A stretch of 64,000 bases of DNA from positions 1-64,000 of the forward strand of contig JAFVGZ010000014.1 of assembly GCA_017478025.1 (NCBI GenBank). The letters are read 5' to 3'. Below are positions 1-8,300 of this stretch, piece after piece (within the stretch, counting starts at the first letter, position 1; every line of letters begins with the position of its first letter). The notes beneath the pieces were generated by a model. It was not told the origin of the DNA, ran no database searches, and worked only from the letters and a program-made list of their open reading frames with translations. The DNA comes from Prevotella sp. (GTDB lineage Bacteria > Bacteroidota > Bacteroidia > Bacteroidales > Bacteroidaceae). The position numbers and the translations under genes are program-made.

Positions 1-153
1 AGCGAGGAAGAGTTCACCGCCACGGAGAACATCACCGGCTTCCGCGTGAAGTTCCTCCCTGAGGGCAAGAAGGACGGCACTACGGGCAAGATTACCCGCA
101 ACTGGCTGGAAGACCTGAAGGTGCAGAAGGCTACGGGGTTCGTTAAGGCGTAA
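1..153 (+). CDS. HU-like DNA-binding protein, C-terminal fragment (partial)
   Basis: The reading frame is open from base 1 and stops at 151-153, leaving 50 codons; the 5' part lies outside the window. The visible tail, with 'EEFTATENITGFRVKFLPEG' followed by a lysine-rich end, resembles the C-terminus of the HU-like DNA-binding proteins of Bacteroidales, which end in a similar 'F.A..I.GFRV.F.PG' strand. Those proteins are typically followed by a smalltalk micro-protein, which is the case here. The family assignment therefore rests on a short stretch plus gene context and would need the upstream sequence to confirm. Confidence 0.6.
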   Translation, partial: SEEEFTATENITGFRVKFLPEGKKDGTTGKITRNWLEDLKVQKATGFVKA

Positions 154-154
154 G

Positions 155-320
155 GACATGTACAATGTACCATTTACAATGTACGATTTTCATTGTTGCA
201 TAGAGTCATTCTCTTTCCCAATCGCGCAAGCCAAATTGTACATTGTACTTGGTAAATTGTACATAGTAAATGGCACATCGCGCAAGCCAAATTGTACATT
301 GTACTTGGTAAATTGTAAAT
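155..320. repeat. 7-bp-period intergenic repeat (TGTACAA family) with a duplicated block
   Basis: Heptads such as TGTACAA, TGTACCA and TTTACAA follow each other in register. A block beginning CGCGCAAGCCAAATTGTAC occurs twice, near 223 and 277. The array fills the gap between the HU-like gene and the 63-aa gene and runs up to its start codon. Confidence 0.8.
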
Positions 321-323
321 GAA

Positions 324-515
324 ATGATGAACATTCGTGAACTAACGGCTGTCGCCATGCTCTTTGCAGGCGTGGCGATGGCTTTTACCGCACTCCTGAT
401 GCCGCCGCCTGGCGAGATACACGACTCCGTGCTGTGGATATTCGCACAGATCCTGCTCTACGCAGGCTCAGCACTGGGCATAGACGCATACGTCAGGAAG
501 CGACTTGGGAATTAA
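324..515 (+). CDS. small two-helix membrane protein, function unknown
   Basis: A 63-residue protein with two hydrophobic segments, roughly residues 8-26 and 36-53, joined by a short acidic loop (PPPGEIHDSV) and ending in a basic tail (RKRLGN), so the C-terminus is probably cytoplasmic. It lies between the HU-like gene and the smalltalk gene, 17 bases before the latter, and is probably co-transcribed with both. Two adjacent ATG codons can serve as start. I do not recognise a family beyond its context as a small membrane protein of the HU/smalltalk module. Confidence 0.65.
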   Translation: MMNIRELTAVAMLFAGVAMAFTALLMPPPGEIHDSVLWIFAQILLYAGSALGIDAYVRKRLGN

Positions 516-532
516 AATGAAAGGAGGAAACA

Positions 533-628
533 ATGACTGACAACACAAAGAACAAGTGGTCTGTGTGGATAAATCTCATCCTCACGACCGTCACAGCGGT
601 ACTCACTACCCTCGGATTTAATGTGTAG
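533..628 (+). CDS. smalltalk micro-protein
   Basis: A 31-residue protein: a polar N-terminus (MTDNTKNKWSVW) followed by one hydrophobic helix of about 18 residues (INLILTTVTAVLTTLGFNV). Size, single helix and the 'TAVLTTLG' pattern match the smalltalk family of Bacteroidales, normally found between an HU-like protein and an N-acetylmuramoyl-L-alanine amidase. A strong AGGAGG ribosome-binding site lies at 522-527, unusual for this phylum and supporting real translation. No amidase follows; a terminator comes next. The family's function is not known to me. Confidence 0.75.
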   Translation: MTDNTKNKWSVWINLILTTVTAVLTTLGFNV

Positions 629-672
629 ACCATTGACCGTTGACCATTGACCGTTGAGCGTTGACCATTATG

Positions 673-714
673 TCCCCGAAATAGGATTAACCACCCTGTT
701 TCGGGGATTTTTTT
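673..714 (+). terminator. intrinsic terminator after the smalltalk module
   Basis: TCCCCGAAA pairs with TTTCGGGGA around an AGG/CC-containing apical region, followed by a run of seven T. It is preceded by a short CCATTGA/CCGTTGA heptad array (628-671). Confidence 0.85.
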
Positions 715-750
715 GTATGATTACTCATTACTATAAACAGTAGAAACAGT

Positions 751-1107
751 TTATTGTTTCCATTTCTCCCATTCCTTCATGGCTTTCTGCCAATCAGCAT
801 TCTCATCGTATGGCTCAGCTGCGGGCTTTTCGGCGGCATCGCGCTCTTTGTCGCGTGCACGCTTTGCTTTCATGTCGGCAATAGTGGCATCGTCGAGTAT
901 CTGTATGACACCTCTCTGCAATGCATCATCAAACGACACATCGCTGAAGGCCTGACCCGGAGTTCCGAAGTCAGAGATGTTGAACTCGTATTTTGTGCGC
1001 AGCTCATGCCTGATGACTTTCTGCTTAAAGCGGTTTGCGCTGCATTTCATACGCAGAAGTTTCCTGATATCGTCTGCTTCGCTTTGTGAAAATTTGCTTC
1101 TGCCCAT
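751..1107 (-). CDS. conserved small protein, function unknown
   Basis: A 118-residue soluble, strongly charged protein. The N-terminal half (SEADDIRKLLRMKCSANRF, then QKVIRHELRTKYEF) is helical and looks like a small nucleic-acid-binding fold; a 'NISDFGTPGQAFSDVSFDDA' segment follows; the last 40 residues are a lysine/glutamate-rich helix ending in WEKWKQ. An overlapping frame on the plus strand is less protein-like. The gene stands alone, and its neighbour at 1240 on the same strand has its own promoter. It resembles hypothetical proteins widespread in Bacteroides and Prevotella; no function can be assigned. Confidence 0.65.
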   Translation of the reverse strand: MGRSKFSQSEADDIRKLLRMKCSANRFKQKVIRHELRTKYEFNISDFGTPGQAFSDVSFDDALQRGVIQILDDATIADMKAKRARDKERDAAEKPAAEPYDENADWQKAMKEWEKWKQ

Positions 1108-1239
1108 AGTGCTTTGTTTGTGAGAAGTTTTGAGTGTCTATTATTTAGCGTATTGACTTAACCGATTACGGAATGTTGACAAACACGAAAAGATAATGAA
1201 ACCATCATTTTGGGAACATCTTGGCGCGTGTATTCCCAT

Positions 1240-1785
1240 TTATAATACTTTCAGAAGTGCATCTGCTTCTGCCTCAAGGTTTTTCTGATCCGCATCTGTC
1301 AGGATAAGTTCGTCTGTTGTCCAGCATTCCGGTTGTAATGCAATACCTGTCTGTTGGTCAATAACTTCGGCTTTGATAAACTCCAGCAAGTCTGTGAGTT
1401 TCTGCCGGCATTGGGCAGTTGCAACTTGGCCGCCAACACCGCTGATGGCGACTTTCTTGCCGTTGATGCAGGTGGGCGTTCCGTAATCCATCGGCTTGAG
1501 TGGACGCGAGAGCCAATCGAGCAGATTTTTCACATGACCGGGATAGCTGAAATTATACTCTGGTGTAAAAATCCACAGAGCATCAGCCGCTGTTATTTCT
1601 GAACGGACACGGGCGACCTCTGCCGGAGCAGGAAACTCCTTGTCTTGATTTATCCAAGGCAGATCTGCGAAGTCCAGATACTTCACCTCAGCCTTACCTT
1701 CCAGCAACTTTTCAGCCTTCTTGGCTAATTGTCTGTTGAACGATTTCTCACGCAACGACCCGATGACAAACAAAACACTCTTCAT
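1240..1785 (-). CDS. NAD(P)H-dependent FMN reductase (flavodoxin-like)
   Basis: This 181-residue protein belongs to the NADPH-dependent FMN reductase family, two-electron reductases of quinones, azo compounds or chromate that bind FMN in a flavodoxin fold. The FMN phosphate loop is visible at residues 9-16 (GSLREKSF) and the second flavin-contact segment at about 94-101 (PEYNFSYPG), followed by the NLLDWLSR helix. Length is normal. It is cytoplasmic, with no signal peptide. It is transcribed alone from a strong promoter at 1816-1847. The physiological substrate cannot be read from the sequence. Confidence 0.85.
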   Translation of the reverse strand: MKSVLFVIGSLREKSFNRQLAKKAEKLLEGKAEVKYLDFADLPWINQDKEFPAPAEVARVRSEITAADALWIFTPEYNFSYPGHVKNLLDWLSRPLKPMDYGTPTCINGKKVAISGVGGQVATAQCRQKLTDLLEFIKAEVIDQQTGIALQPECWTTDELILTDADQKNLEAEADALLKVL

Positions 1786-1815
1786 ATCTTTTAGTTTTTA
1801 TAAGTTTTTCGCTGG

Positions 1816-1847
1816 CAAAGATACGATTATTTTTTCAAATAAGCAAA
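1816..1847 (-). promoter_or_regulatory. promoter of the FMN reductase gene
   Basis: On the minus strand TTTG (1844-1847) is separated by 20 bases from TATCTTTG (1816-1823), an excellent match to the Bacteroidetes primary sigma consensus. Expected start of transcription is near 1810. Confidence 0.8.
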
Positions 1848-1903
1848 GAAATATGATTATTTATATGAACAGGACAGCACGGGGATAATAGTTTTCCTGC
1901 TCA

Positions 1904-4777
1904 TTACTTATTCTTCTTCGGGGTTTTGGTGAATCGGTAACTTACGGTCAGCATGGCGTAGCGGCGCATGGAGTTGGTCCAGGTCTCGGTGCGGCCCTGT
2001 GCGTTGATGCTGTAACGGAGGTTGCTGACCTGGCCTAAGAGGTCGTAGCCACGAAGCTTCAGCACCCAGCGGCCTTGTGCCAGAGATTTGGTGAGCGAGG
2101 CATCCCAATAGAGGCGGTTGTCGTTCATCTCCGCGTCGGCATATCCACGGTGGGAGTGCATGGTCAGGTCGGTGTCGATAGTGAGGTTCCACGGCAGTTT
2201 ATACGAGCCGTCGATGCCGTAGCTGAAGTCCCAGATGTCAGTGGGCTGGTTGACTGCCTCGATGTTGCGGTGAATGTTGCGATAGTTCAGCTCGCCCTTC
2301 AGCCGCAGCGTAAGGTTTCCTTTCTGGTAACGTACATTGGGCTTGTAACGCACGAAGAAGTTGCCTACGCGACTCAAATCTGCTGAGGTACTGCCTGTGG
2401 TGAGTGCCAATCCCGTGCTCTTGTTGTAGCGCACTGTCACCTCGTTGGTAATGTGGAAGAACTTCTGCTTGCCTATGGCACGGCTCCAATTCACTGAGGC
2501 GCTCAGGTTCCAGTTGCCGCTACTGATATTTTCAGGACGGTAGGTGCGAATACCGGTCGTCAGGTCATAAGTATAGCCCTGCGTGCGTTGGTTGTGGGTG
2601 ATACTGCCGTCGATGTTGAAACGTATGGTCTGGTCGATACTGTCGCGACGCAACCGCAGCATGGCGTTCCAGTTGTGCTGCACCTGCATCTTCAGGTCGG
2701 GATTGCCGAGATAGATATTCAGCGGATCGCTGGTGATGGGACGGTCTATGAGGTCGGTGACGGAGGGCGTAGAGGGGCTGAGGTAGTATTGGCCATCCAG
2801 ATTCACTTTGTTGTCCTTGCTACTAAGGTAGAAAAACACGTTAGGCTGGAAGAGTGTGTAATGGCGTGTTAGGTCCGTGGTCAGTGGCTGACTGTCATAA
2901 CGCATACGCTGCCGCTGGAAGTTAACCTGAATCGAAGGTCTGGCATACAGGTAATAGTTCCCCATCTCCTTATTATAGTTTACGCTCATCAAGGCCTTGC
3001 GGTCAAGTTTCTGTGTGCGTTGATTGTAGCTGTTCTGCCGGTCAAACAGATAGTCAACACTGTCACGCAGGTATTCGTGGCGGTCGCTGCGGTCATCGCT
3101 GGTGCCGATGCTTATCTCGGGGATGATGTCTATATACTTCGACAACTGGTAGCGATAAGACAGATCTGCGGAGTAGCCATACCTGTAACCAGGCGAGTGA
3201 GTGTAACGGTCGCGGTGGTCGGTAGTACCAAACTTGTAGTAGTCATAGTGGTTCAGGCTCCATGAGTCCGGTTTATACTGACGGCTGAAGTTGCCGTTTA
3301 CTGAGAGTGAGATATTGTCGCCTGTTGCCAGTTTGCGTGTGATGTATGCATAGCCCTGCCCACTGAGGCGGTCATTCTTACTGCGCGAGCGGTACCACGA
3401 GCTGTTGATGCTATCTGTCTTCAGGGCATCGGCAGTGGTCAGGTTCCATCCCTCACTCTCGTTGCGGCTGCGGTTGTAGGATAGTTGCAGGTCAGAGTAC
3501 AGGCGCCACTTGTCCTGCCATGTTGCTCGCAGGGTGTTCCTCAGGCTCACATTGGTGGGCTTACTGCGACTGCTGCGCTGCGACTGTCCGAAGGTGCTGG
3601 CATCGCTCATGTAGGTCTCGCTCTGCTGGCGTGTCTCAGTCCGCTCATCTTGCCATGAAGCATCCACCTCCGTAGAGTTGGTCAGCCGTTGCTCTGGGGC
3701 CTGATAGACAAATTGTCCGCCCACCTGTCTGAAATGTCGATTGCCCGACTGGTTCTGCTTATCGTTGTAACTGCTACGGTCGCCGTTGTATTCCATAGTC
3801 TCGTTGATATTGTTCGCTCCGCCAAAGAGCACTGCCCTCGTGCGGTCAGTGAAGCGCATACCAAAGGCTTTCAGCTTATAGCGAAGCCCCCCTCCCGTAC
3901 CGCCGAGGGTGGATGACGTGCCATCATCTTGCGACGACAACGTAGGGCCAAGACCCGCCTCAATGTTAGCAGAGCCTCCTATGCTGTATTCCCGCTTCAG
4001 CACCACGTCCATCGTATATTCCTTCTTGTCCTCGTCGGTGATGCCGAGGAACTTGTTCTCCTCCGTTTGCTTCTTATACACCTCGATGTTCTTTACCGTG
4101 AAGTAAGGCAGGTTGTCAAGCATCACCTTATTCTTGCCTTTGAAGAAATCCGCGCCATTCAGCGTCAGGTTGTCAATCTTCTTGCCATTGACAAATATCT
4201 CGCCCTCGTCGGTCAGTTCCACACCAGGCAACTGCCTGATGAGTCCGTCGAGCATCGACCCCTCAGGCACGTTGAAGGCATCGGCATTATATACCAAGGT
4301 GTCGCCCTTCCACACCATCTTCACCTTCGTGGCCTTCACCACCACCTCGTCCAGCTCTCCGCCTTCATGGTGGTGGGCCTTTGCCGCCTTCTTCATATAC
4401 ACGGTAGGTATGTCCGTATATTGCAATCGGCGGCTCACTTTCTTCTGCGTATAGGGGGTAAAGGCGGTTTCGTAATTCTCATGCTCCACCTTGATGATAT
4501 AGTCCTGCGGCTCACGGCTGATCTGGAAGTAGTAACGCGATGTGGCATTTCCCTTTCCCACCCCCGACACCCAGGTGTGGCTATCATGGACGTGCATAGT
4601 ATCTACCACCGTCGAGTCCTGCCGCATCAGCGTAACGAAGGCCTCAGGCACGGCGGCTTTTGTAAATCCGTCGGCCACGGTTCCTATGATGTAAAGTGAG
4701 TCTTTGCTCTCCTGAGCGTGTCCCGCCAATGTGAGAGAGGCCAGTAACATCAGCAGTATGGTTAGTGATAGCTTCAT
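1904..4777 (-). CDS. outer-membrane beta-barrel protein with carboxypeptidase-like and plug domains
   Basis: A 957-residue outer-membrane protein. The chosen start gives a clear signal peptide (MKLSLTILLMLLASLTLAGHAQ); a longer frame begins at 4816 but adds a polar leader. Residues about 25-130 form a carboxypeptidase-regulatory-like domain, a plug-like region follows (LDEVVVKATKVKMVWKGDT, then 'LIRQLPGVELTDEGEIFVNG'), and the remainder is a large barrel ending in the strand RYAMLTVSYRF. This is the OMP_b-brl_3 branch of TonB-receptor-like proteins, without a TonB box I can identify. It is the last gene of a minus-strand unit with an ECF sigma factor, a membrane protein and a thioredoxin-like protein, so it is probably the regulated output. 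The substrate is unknown. Confidence 0.85.
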   Translation of the reverse strand: MKLSLTILLMLLASLTLAGHAQESKDSLYIIGTVADGFTKAAVPEAFVTLMRQDSTVVDTMHVHDSHTWVSGVGKGNATSRYYFQISREPQDYIIKVEHENYETAFTPYTQKKVSRRLQYTDIPTVYMKKAAKAHHHEGGELDEVVVKATKVKMVWKGDTLVYNADAFNVPEGSMLDGLIRQLPGVELTDEGEIFVNGKKIDNLTLNGADFFKGKNKVMLDNLPYFTVKNIEVYKKQTEENKFLGITDEDKKEYTMDVVLKREYSIGGSANIEAGLGPTLSSQDDGTSSTLGGTGGGLRYKLKAFGMRFTDRTRAVLFGGANNINETMEYNGDRSSYNDKQNQSGNRHFRQVGGQFVYQAPEQRLTNSTEVDASWQDERTETRQQSETYMSDASTFGQSQRSSRSKPTNVSLRNTLRATWQDKWRLYSDLQLSYNRSRNESEGWNLTTADALKTDSINSSWYRSRSKNDRLSGQGYAYITRKLATGDNISLSVNGNFSRQYKPDSWSLNHYDYYKFGTTDHRDRYTHSPGYRYGYSADLSYRYQLSKYIDIIPEISIGTSDDRSDRHEYLRDSVDYLFDRQNSYNQRTQKLDRKALMSVNYNKEMGNYYLYARPSIQVNFQRQRMRYDSQPLTTDLTRHYTLFQPNVFFYLSSKDNKVNLDGQYYLSPSTPSVTDLIDRPITSDPLNIYLGNPDLKMQVQHNWNAMLRLRRDSIDQTIRFNIDGSITHNQRTQGYTYDLTTGIRTYRPENISSGNWNLSASVNWSRAIGKQKFFHITNEVTVRYNKSTGLALTTGSTSADLSRVGNFFVRYKPNVRYQKGNLTLRLKGELNYRNIHRNIEAVNQPTDIWDFSYGIDGSYKLPWNLTIDTDLTMHSHRGYADAEMNDNRLYWDASLTKSLAQGRWVLKLRGYDLLGQVSNLRYSINAQGRTETWTNSMRRYAMLTVSYRFTKTPKKNK

Positions 4778-4875
4778 TGTGTAGTCTTTCTTATGATTTG
4801 GGATGTATGCGGACATGGCGCATCCTCACGATGTACCATACCCTGATTTTTACTAACTAAATATCTGATTACTGA

Positions 4876-6855
4876 TTATTTATCTCTCAACTTCAGGCTT
4901 TCCACCTTCTGCTTCAGGCTTTCACCCGCAAGTCCTGTGCTGATGATACGGCCTTTGGGGTCGAAGATTATTGTCTCGGGCAATGACTTTATGCCGTATG
5001 CCTTCACGACGTTGTCCTCCCAGCGTTTGTTTGCATCAGATGTCAAGATGGTGAGGTGCTCATAGCTCAGGTCACGCTTTCTCACATAATTCTTCCACGT
5101 TTCCTTATTATAGTCTAATGAAAGGCCTACGAAACGTATGTTCTTGCCTTTATACTTCTTCGCCATCTGCTTCATCTGCTTGCATCCTGCATGTGCAATC
5201 CAGCTTTGCTCCTCCCAGAACTGCAGCACCACATAGTCACCCTTGCCTATGTATTCGCTCAGTCGGTGTCTGGTGCCTGTGGTGTCGGCACACTCTGCAT
5301 CGGCAAACCTTCTGCCAGTCAGACGTTTTGCCATACCTTCATAATACTCCCATACCGGCTGCAACGCCACGTGATTGGAGTAGGGTCTGTCCTTCTTCAG
5401 GTAGCGTCCAAGGTCATCATAACTCATCATGGTGTAGTTATTGGCAAGGAACCACACGGGTATCAGGTTGTCAGCATTCTCGTCCATCAGCTGCATCTGC
5501 AATCGCTGCACGTCTGCCAGCCATCCCTTGTAACCTTCCTGATCCATCACGGTAACGTCGCCGTCAGAATCAACAATGGCATATCTGCGCACCTCTGGGT
5601 CAAGGGCCTTCAGCCTCTGCTGTGCCTGGGCAAAGCGCTCGTTGAGGGGTGAGCCGCTGAGGATCATTGTCAGAAGGTTAACGGTGGTGGGTATGCTGTC
5701 GGCAAAGACAGCGAGGCTATTGCCGTTTGCGTCTCTTATCATAAAGAGTTGGTTCTCTATCAGCTGCTCTCCGAACGTGAAGCGGCCGGAGTCGGCTGCT
5801 GTCTCATACGGACGCCAATTAGGGAAACACGGATAGACATCCACCCTACCCGATGCGGTGCCCGTCAATTTGGTATTCATAAGCCTGGGCTTGTCACTGC
5901 CCAGGTTGTACTTCACCTCCATCATGCGCTCCAGTTCGGGGTCTGTATATTTGCCGCTATTGGTAGCAGAGCAATTGACGATGCCTGAAGGGAATGTGCG
6001 GACATGTTTGTAAAGCGAAGCTGAGGCCTTGCTGATGAAGCGCTTTTCCTCTTCTGACGAGCTATTAAGGGCAAAGGAATGGAGTTTTCCTGTCAGTTCT
6101 TGATGCTGTTGCTCGGTAAGTTGCCCGTCATATTCATCTATCAGTTTTGTCAAAATGTACAGACGCAGGTCAGCATTCGTGCCCTCTCCATTGCTGAAGC
6201 GCTCTTCCAGTTTCTGCAACTGGGTCATCAGCGTCTCAAACTTCAGCTGGTCGCTGCTGCTCAGCGGAGGCAGGGCATACCCTTTCCGGTACTGCGAATG
6301 GTTGTACTGAGGTTGCACGTCAATGTCCCAGATGCCGTCCCTGAATATGAACAGCCAGCCATCCAGCGTGCACCATGACTTGCCGTTACGGTCACAGAAA
6401 GGCGTGACACGCCACTTCATGCCGTAATATGTCCTATTCGCCGAGTCTCCAAGGGCTACTATGCGCATATCGCTGGACTTATCCATGCTGTAGCGTCCGT
6501 AGATGTTGCCATACATATTGTCGGTCCTGACGAAGCGCACTTCTGCCTCTTGCTTCGGACCATTGCCGGCATCACGGAGATAGACAAATGGGCTGTGCGA
6601 GGCAGCAGCGGCAAAGGCATCCTTGAGGCGGGTCAGAGCCTGAGGCTCACAGAGGGTGTCGCCCTGTATGACGTACTTGAAGTCCCATTGCTCCATAGCA
6701 TGGCTCCAATGCGTGTCCTTCGTCATCAACTGGCCAGAGGCGAGGAAAGACTCTACCGCAGCATTCATATCGGCAATGCCGTTATCGTTCCGGGCTTTCA
6801 TGCCTATGGCACAAAGCAGCGCGGCAGCAAGCAGGATGGTCGTATTCTTTTTCAT
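4876..6855 (-). CDS. exported thioredoxin-like (TlpA/AhpC-type) protein lacking CXXC
   Basis: A 659-residue exported protein with an N-terminal signal peptide (MKKNTTILLAAALLCAIGMKA), a long central region of unknown family, and a C-terminal thioredoxin-like domain (about residues 530-655: GDYVVLQFWEEQSW, 'NIRFVGLSLDYNKETWKNY', then LPETIIFDPKGRI). The cis-proline region is present, but the usual WCxxC site is replaced by WIAHAGCKQM, leaving one cysteine. It probably does not catalyse ordinary dithiol exchange. It lies between a sigma/membrane-protein pair and a barrel protein on the same strand. Proteins of this layout are common in Bacteroidetes but have no agreed role. Confidence 0.75.
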   Translation of the reverse strand: MKKNTTILLAAALLCAIGMKARNDNGIADMNAAVESFLASGQLMTKDTHWSHAMEQWDFKYVIQGDTLCEPQALTRLKDAFAAAASHSPFVYLRDAGNGPKQEAEVRFVRTDNMYGNIYGRYSMDKSSDMRIVALGDSANRTYYGMKWRVTPFCDRNGKSWCTLDGWLFIFRDGIWDIDVQPQYNHSQYRKGYALPPLSSSDQLKFETLMTQLQKLEERFSNGEGTNADLRLYILTKLIDEYDGQLTEQQHQELTGKLHSFALNSSSEEEKRFISKASASLYKHVRTFPSGIVNCSATNSGKYTDPELERMMEVKYNLGSDKPRLMNTKLTGTASGRVDVYPCFPNWRPYETAADSGRFTFGEQLIENQLFMIRDANGNSLAVFADSIPTTVNLLTMILSGSPLNERFAQAQQRLKALDPEVRRYAIVDSDGDVTVMDQEGYKGWLADVQRLQMQLMDENADNLIPVWFLANNYTMMSYDDLGRYLKKDRPYSNHVALQPVWEYYEGMAKRLTGRRFADAECADTTGTRHRLSEYIGKGDYVVLQFWEEQSWIAHAGCKQMKQMAKKYKGKNIRFVGLSLDYNKETWKNYVRKRDLSYEHLTILTSDANKRWEDNVVKAYGIKSLPETIIFDPKGRIISTGLAGESLKQKVESLKLRDK

Positions 6856-6905
6856 TGTGGTTATAGAGCCTCCCTCCAGCTCCCCCCAAGGGGGGAGGAC
6901 GTAAA

Positions 6906-6972
6906 GCGGCTAATTATGAATTATGAATTATAAATTAATTATGAATTTTGCATTATTAATTATTAATTTAAA
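6906..6972. repeat. 7-bp-period intergenic repeat (AATTATG family)
   Basis: Heptads AATTATG, AATTATG, AATTATA and variants fill the gap between the membrane-protein gene and the thioredoxin-like gene; a GC-rich inverted repeat (CTCCCCCC..GGGGGGAG) lies just beside it at about 6876-6899. Confidence 0.75.
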
Positions 6973-7582
6973 GGTGCTTCACATGTACGGCAGATTGCGC
7001 TTCCTCGGTGGTCTCGTTGATGAAGTCATCCACCAGTCGCCGCAGCTGTGGATCATTGTTGATGGTTCTCGACAGGCGTTCCATGTAGCAGTCATCACTA
7101 ATCTGCTGCATCTCAGCCTCTATGCGGGCCGAGAGGATTGCCGTGCTGTCAGCACTTCTCGGTGTGGTCTCAGCCAATGCCGGCGCTTCCTTCACGGTTT
7201 CCCTGACTTGCATGTCAGGCTTCCTTTTCTCTTTCTTCGCAGTTATGACAGAGGGCTTTACGGCTACGGTATCGGCAAGCATACTCTTCACCAGATGCCG
7301 ATCAACGGCGCGTGCCGTATGAACGACCGTCGGCTGTCCTTTATGAGCCTGCTTCGGCACTTCCGTAGCAATGCCAAAACGGAGCACCATCAGCAGGGCG
7401 ATGCCTGCGGCGATGGAGATGGCAGAGAGGGCGTACAGCCTTGAGCGCCGCAGGGGCTTTGGCTCCACAGTCTCCCTGTCAGGCAAAGCGGACATGATAC
7501 TGTCCGTCAGCTCGTCCGGAAGGTCAACCGCTGGTTGCGGCTGGTTCTGCAACCTTTCAAGTATGTCATCTATTTTATTCAT
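6968..7582 (-). CDS. single-pass membrane protein, probable anti-sigma partner
   Basis: A 204-residue protein with a cytoplasmic N-terminal segment of about 45 residues (DDILERLQNQPQPAVDLPDE), one transmembrane helix (LYALSAISIAAGIALLMVL, about 48-66), and a periplasmic region rich in charged residues. Its start overlaps the end of the ECF sigma gene by 8 bases, the usual arrangement for sigma/anti-sigma pairs. I see no recognisable zinc-binding anti-sigma or FecR motif, so the role is inferred from topology and gene order only. Confidence 0.6.
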   Translation of the reverse strand: MNKIDDILERLQNQPQPAVDLPDELTDSIMSALPDRETVEPKPLRRSRLYALSAISIAAGIALLMVLRFGIATEVPKQAHKGQPTVVHTARAVDRHLVKSMLADTVAVKPSVITAKKEKRKPDMQVRETVKEAPALAETTPRSADSTAILSARIEAEMQQISDDCYMERLSRTINNDPQLRRLVDDFINETTEEAQSAVHVKHL

Positions 7583-8117
7583 ATCCTAAGTCTTTCAGTC
7601 GTTTGCGTATTGTCTGGCGTGCCACGTAAAGGTTGCTCTTCACCTGCCGGGCATCCATCTCTGTAATCTGTTCCACCTCTGCCGATGACAGCCCTTCGAG
7701 CTGGCAGAGCGTAAAGACGAGGCGCTGCTTCTCACTGAGTTCCGCTGCCAGCATCCTCACTATCGACACCCATTCGCTGTTCTCCAGTGCGCGCTCCGTA
7801 TCGGTCTCTGAAGCAAAGCGTGCCAGCACCTGCTCGTCCTGTGGCAGAGGTCTAAGCCTTCGCAGGCGGTCCAAGCATAGCCGCGAGGCTATGGTGTAAA
7901 GCCATGTGGGGAATGACCGCCGCGGGTCGTAGTCCGTAATGTTCTGCCAGGCACGGATGAAGGCCTCCTGAACGACGTCTTTAGCGTCCTCCTCGTCGGC
8001 AAGCATCTTCAGAGCGAGGGAGAAAAGCATGCGCTGATAGGTCTGCACCACCCACCGGAACGCGGTCCTGTCACCGTTCCGGCATCGCTGGAGTATGTCG
8101 CTTTCCATCTCTGTCAT
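7575..8117 (-). CDS. ECF-type RNA polymerase sigma factor
   Basis: A 180-residue sigma-70 family factor of the ECF group. Region 2 is clear at about residues 22-85 (YQRMLFSLALKMLADEEDA, 'DVVQEAFIRAWQNI', 'FPTWLYTIASRLCLD') and region 4 at about 120-178 (LSEKQRLVFTLCQLEGLSSA then 'QVKSNLYVARQTIRKRL'). It heads a minus-strand unit with the membrane protein, thioredoxin-like protein and outer-membrane barrel. It probably directs transcription of that unit in response to a signal relayed by the membrane protein; the signal is not evident. Confidence 0.9.
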   Translation of the reverse strand: MTEMESDILQRCRNGDRTAFRWVVQTYQRMLFSLALKMLADEEDAKDVVQEAFIRAWQNITDYDPRRSFPTWLYTIASRLCLDRLRRLRPLPQDEQVLARFASETDTERALENSEWVSIVRMLAAELSEKQRLVFTLCQLEGLSSAEVEQITEMDARQVKSNLYVARQTIRKRLKDLGYE

Positions 8118-8300
8118 TTCTGTGCCTGTCTATTATGTTATACGTATGACGCAGACAAAAGTCAAAAAGAAAATGCAAAAAACAGTCTGTGCCGCCTTGA
8201 AAGAGGGGGGATGGTTAAGGGCTGGAGGGAGCTTCCCAGCGGCCTCCAGGGTCCCGGGATATCAATTATGAAAAAACGTAAGACATGGTGAAAAACGCGG

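Noticed and set aside
754-1089. 111-aa plus-strand frame opposite the small conserved gene
   Set aside because: Cysteine- and hydrophobic-rich, no start signal, and the minus-strand frame has normal protein composition.
3929-4699. 256-aa plus-strand frame opposite the first barrel gene
   Set aside because: Antisense shadow of a clearly recognisable outer-membrane protein; composition rich in His, Arg and Val, as expected from the reverse complement.
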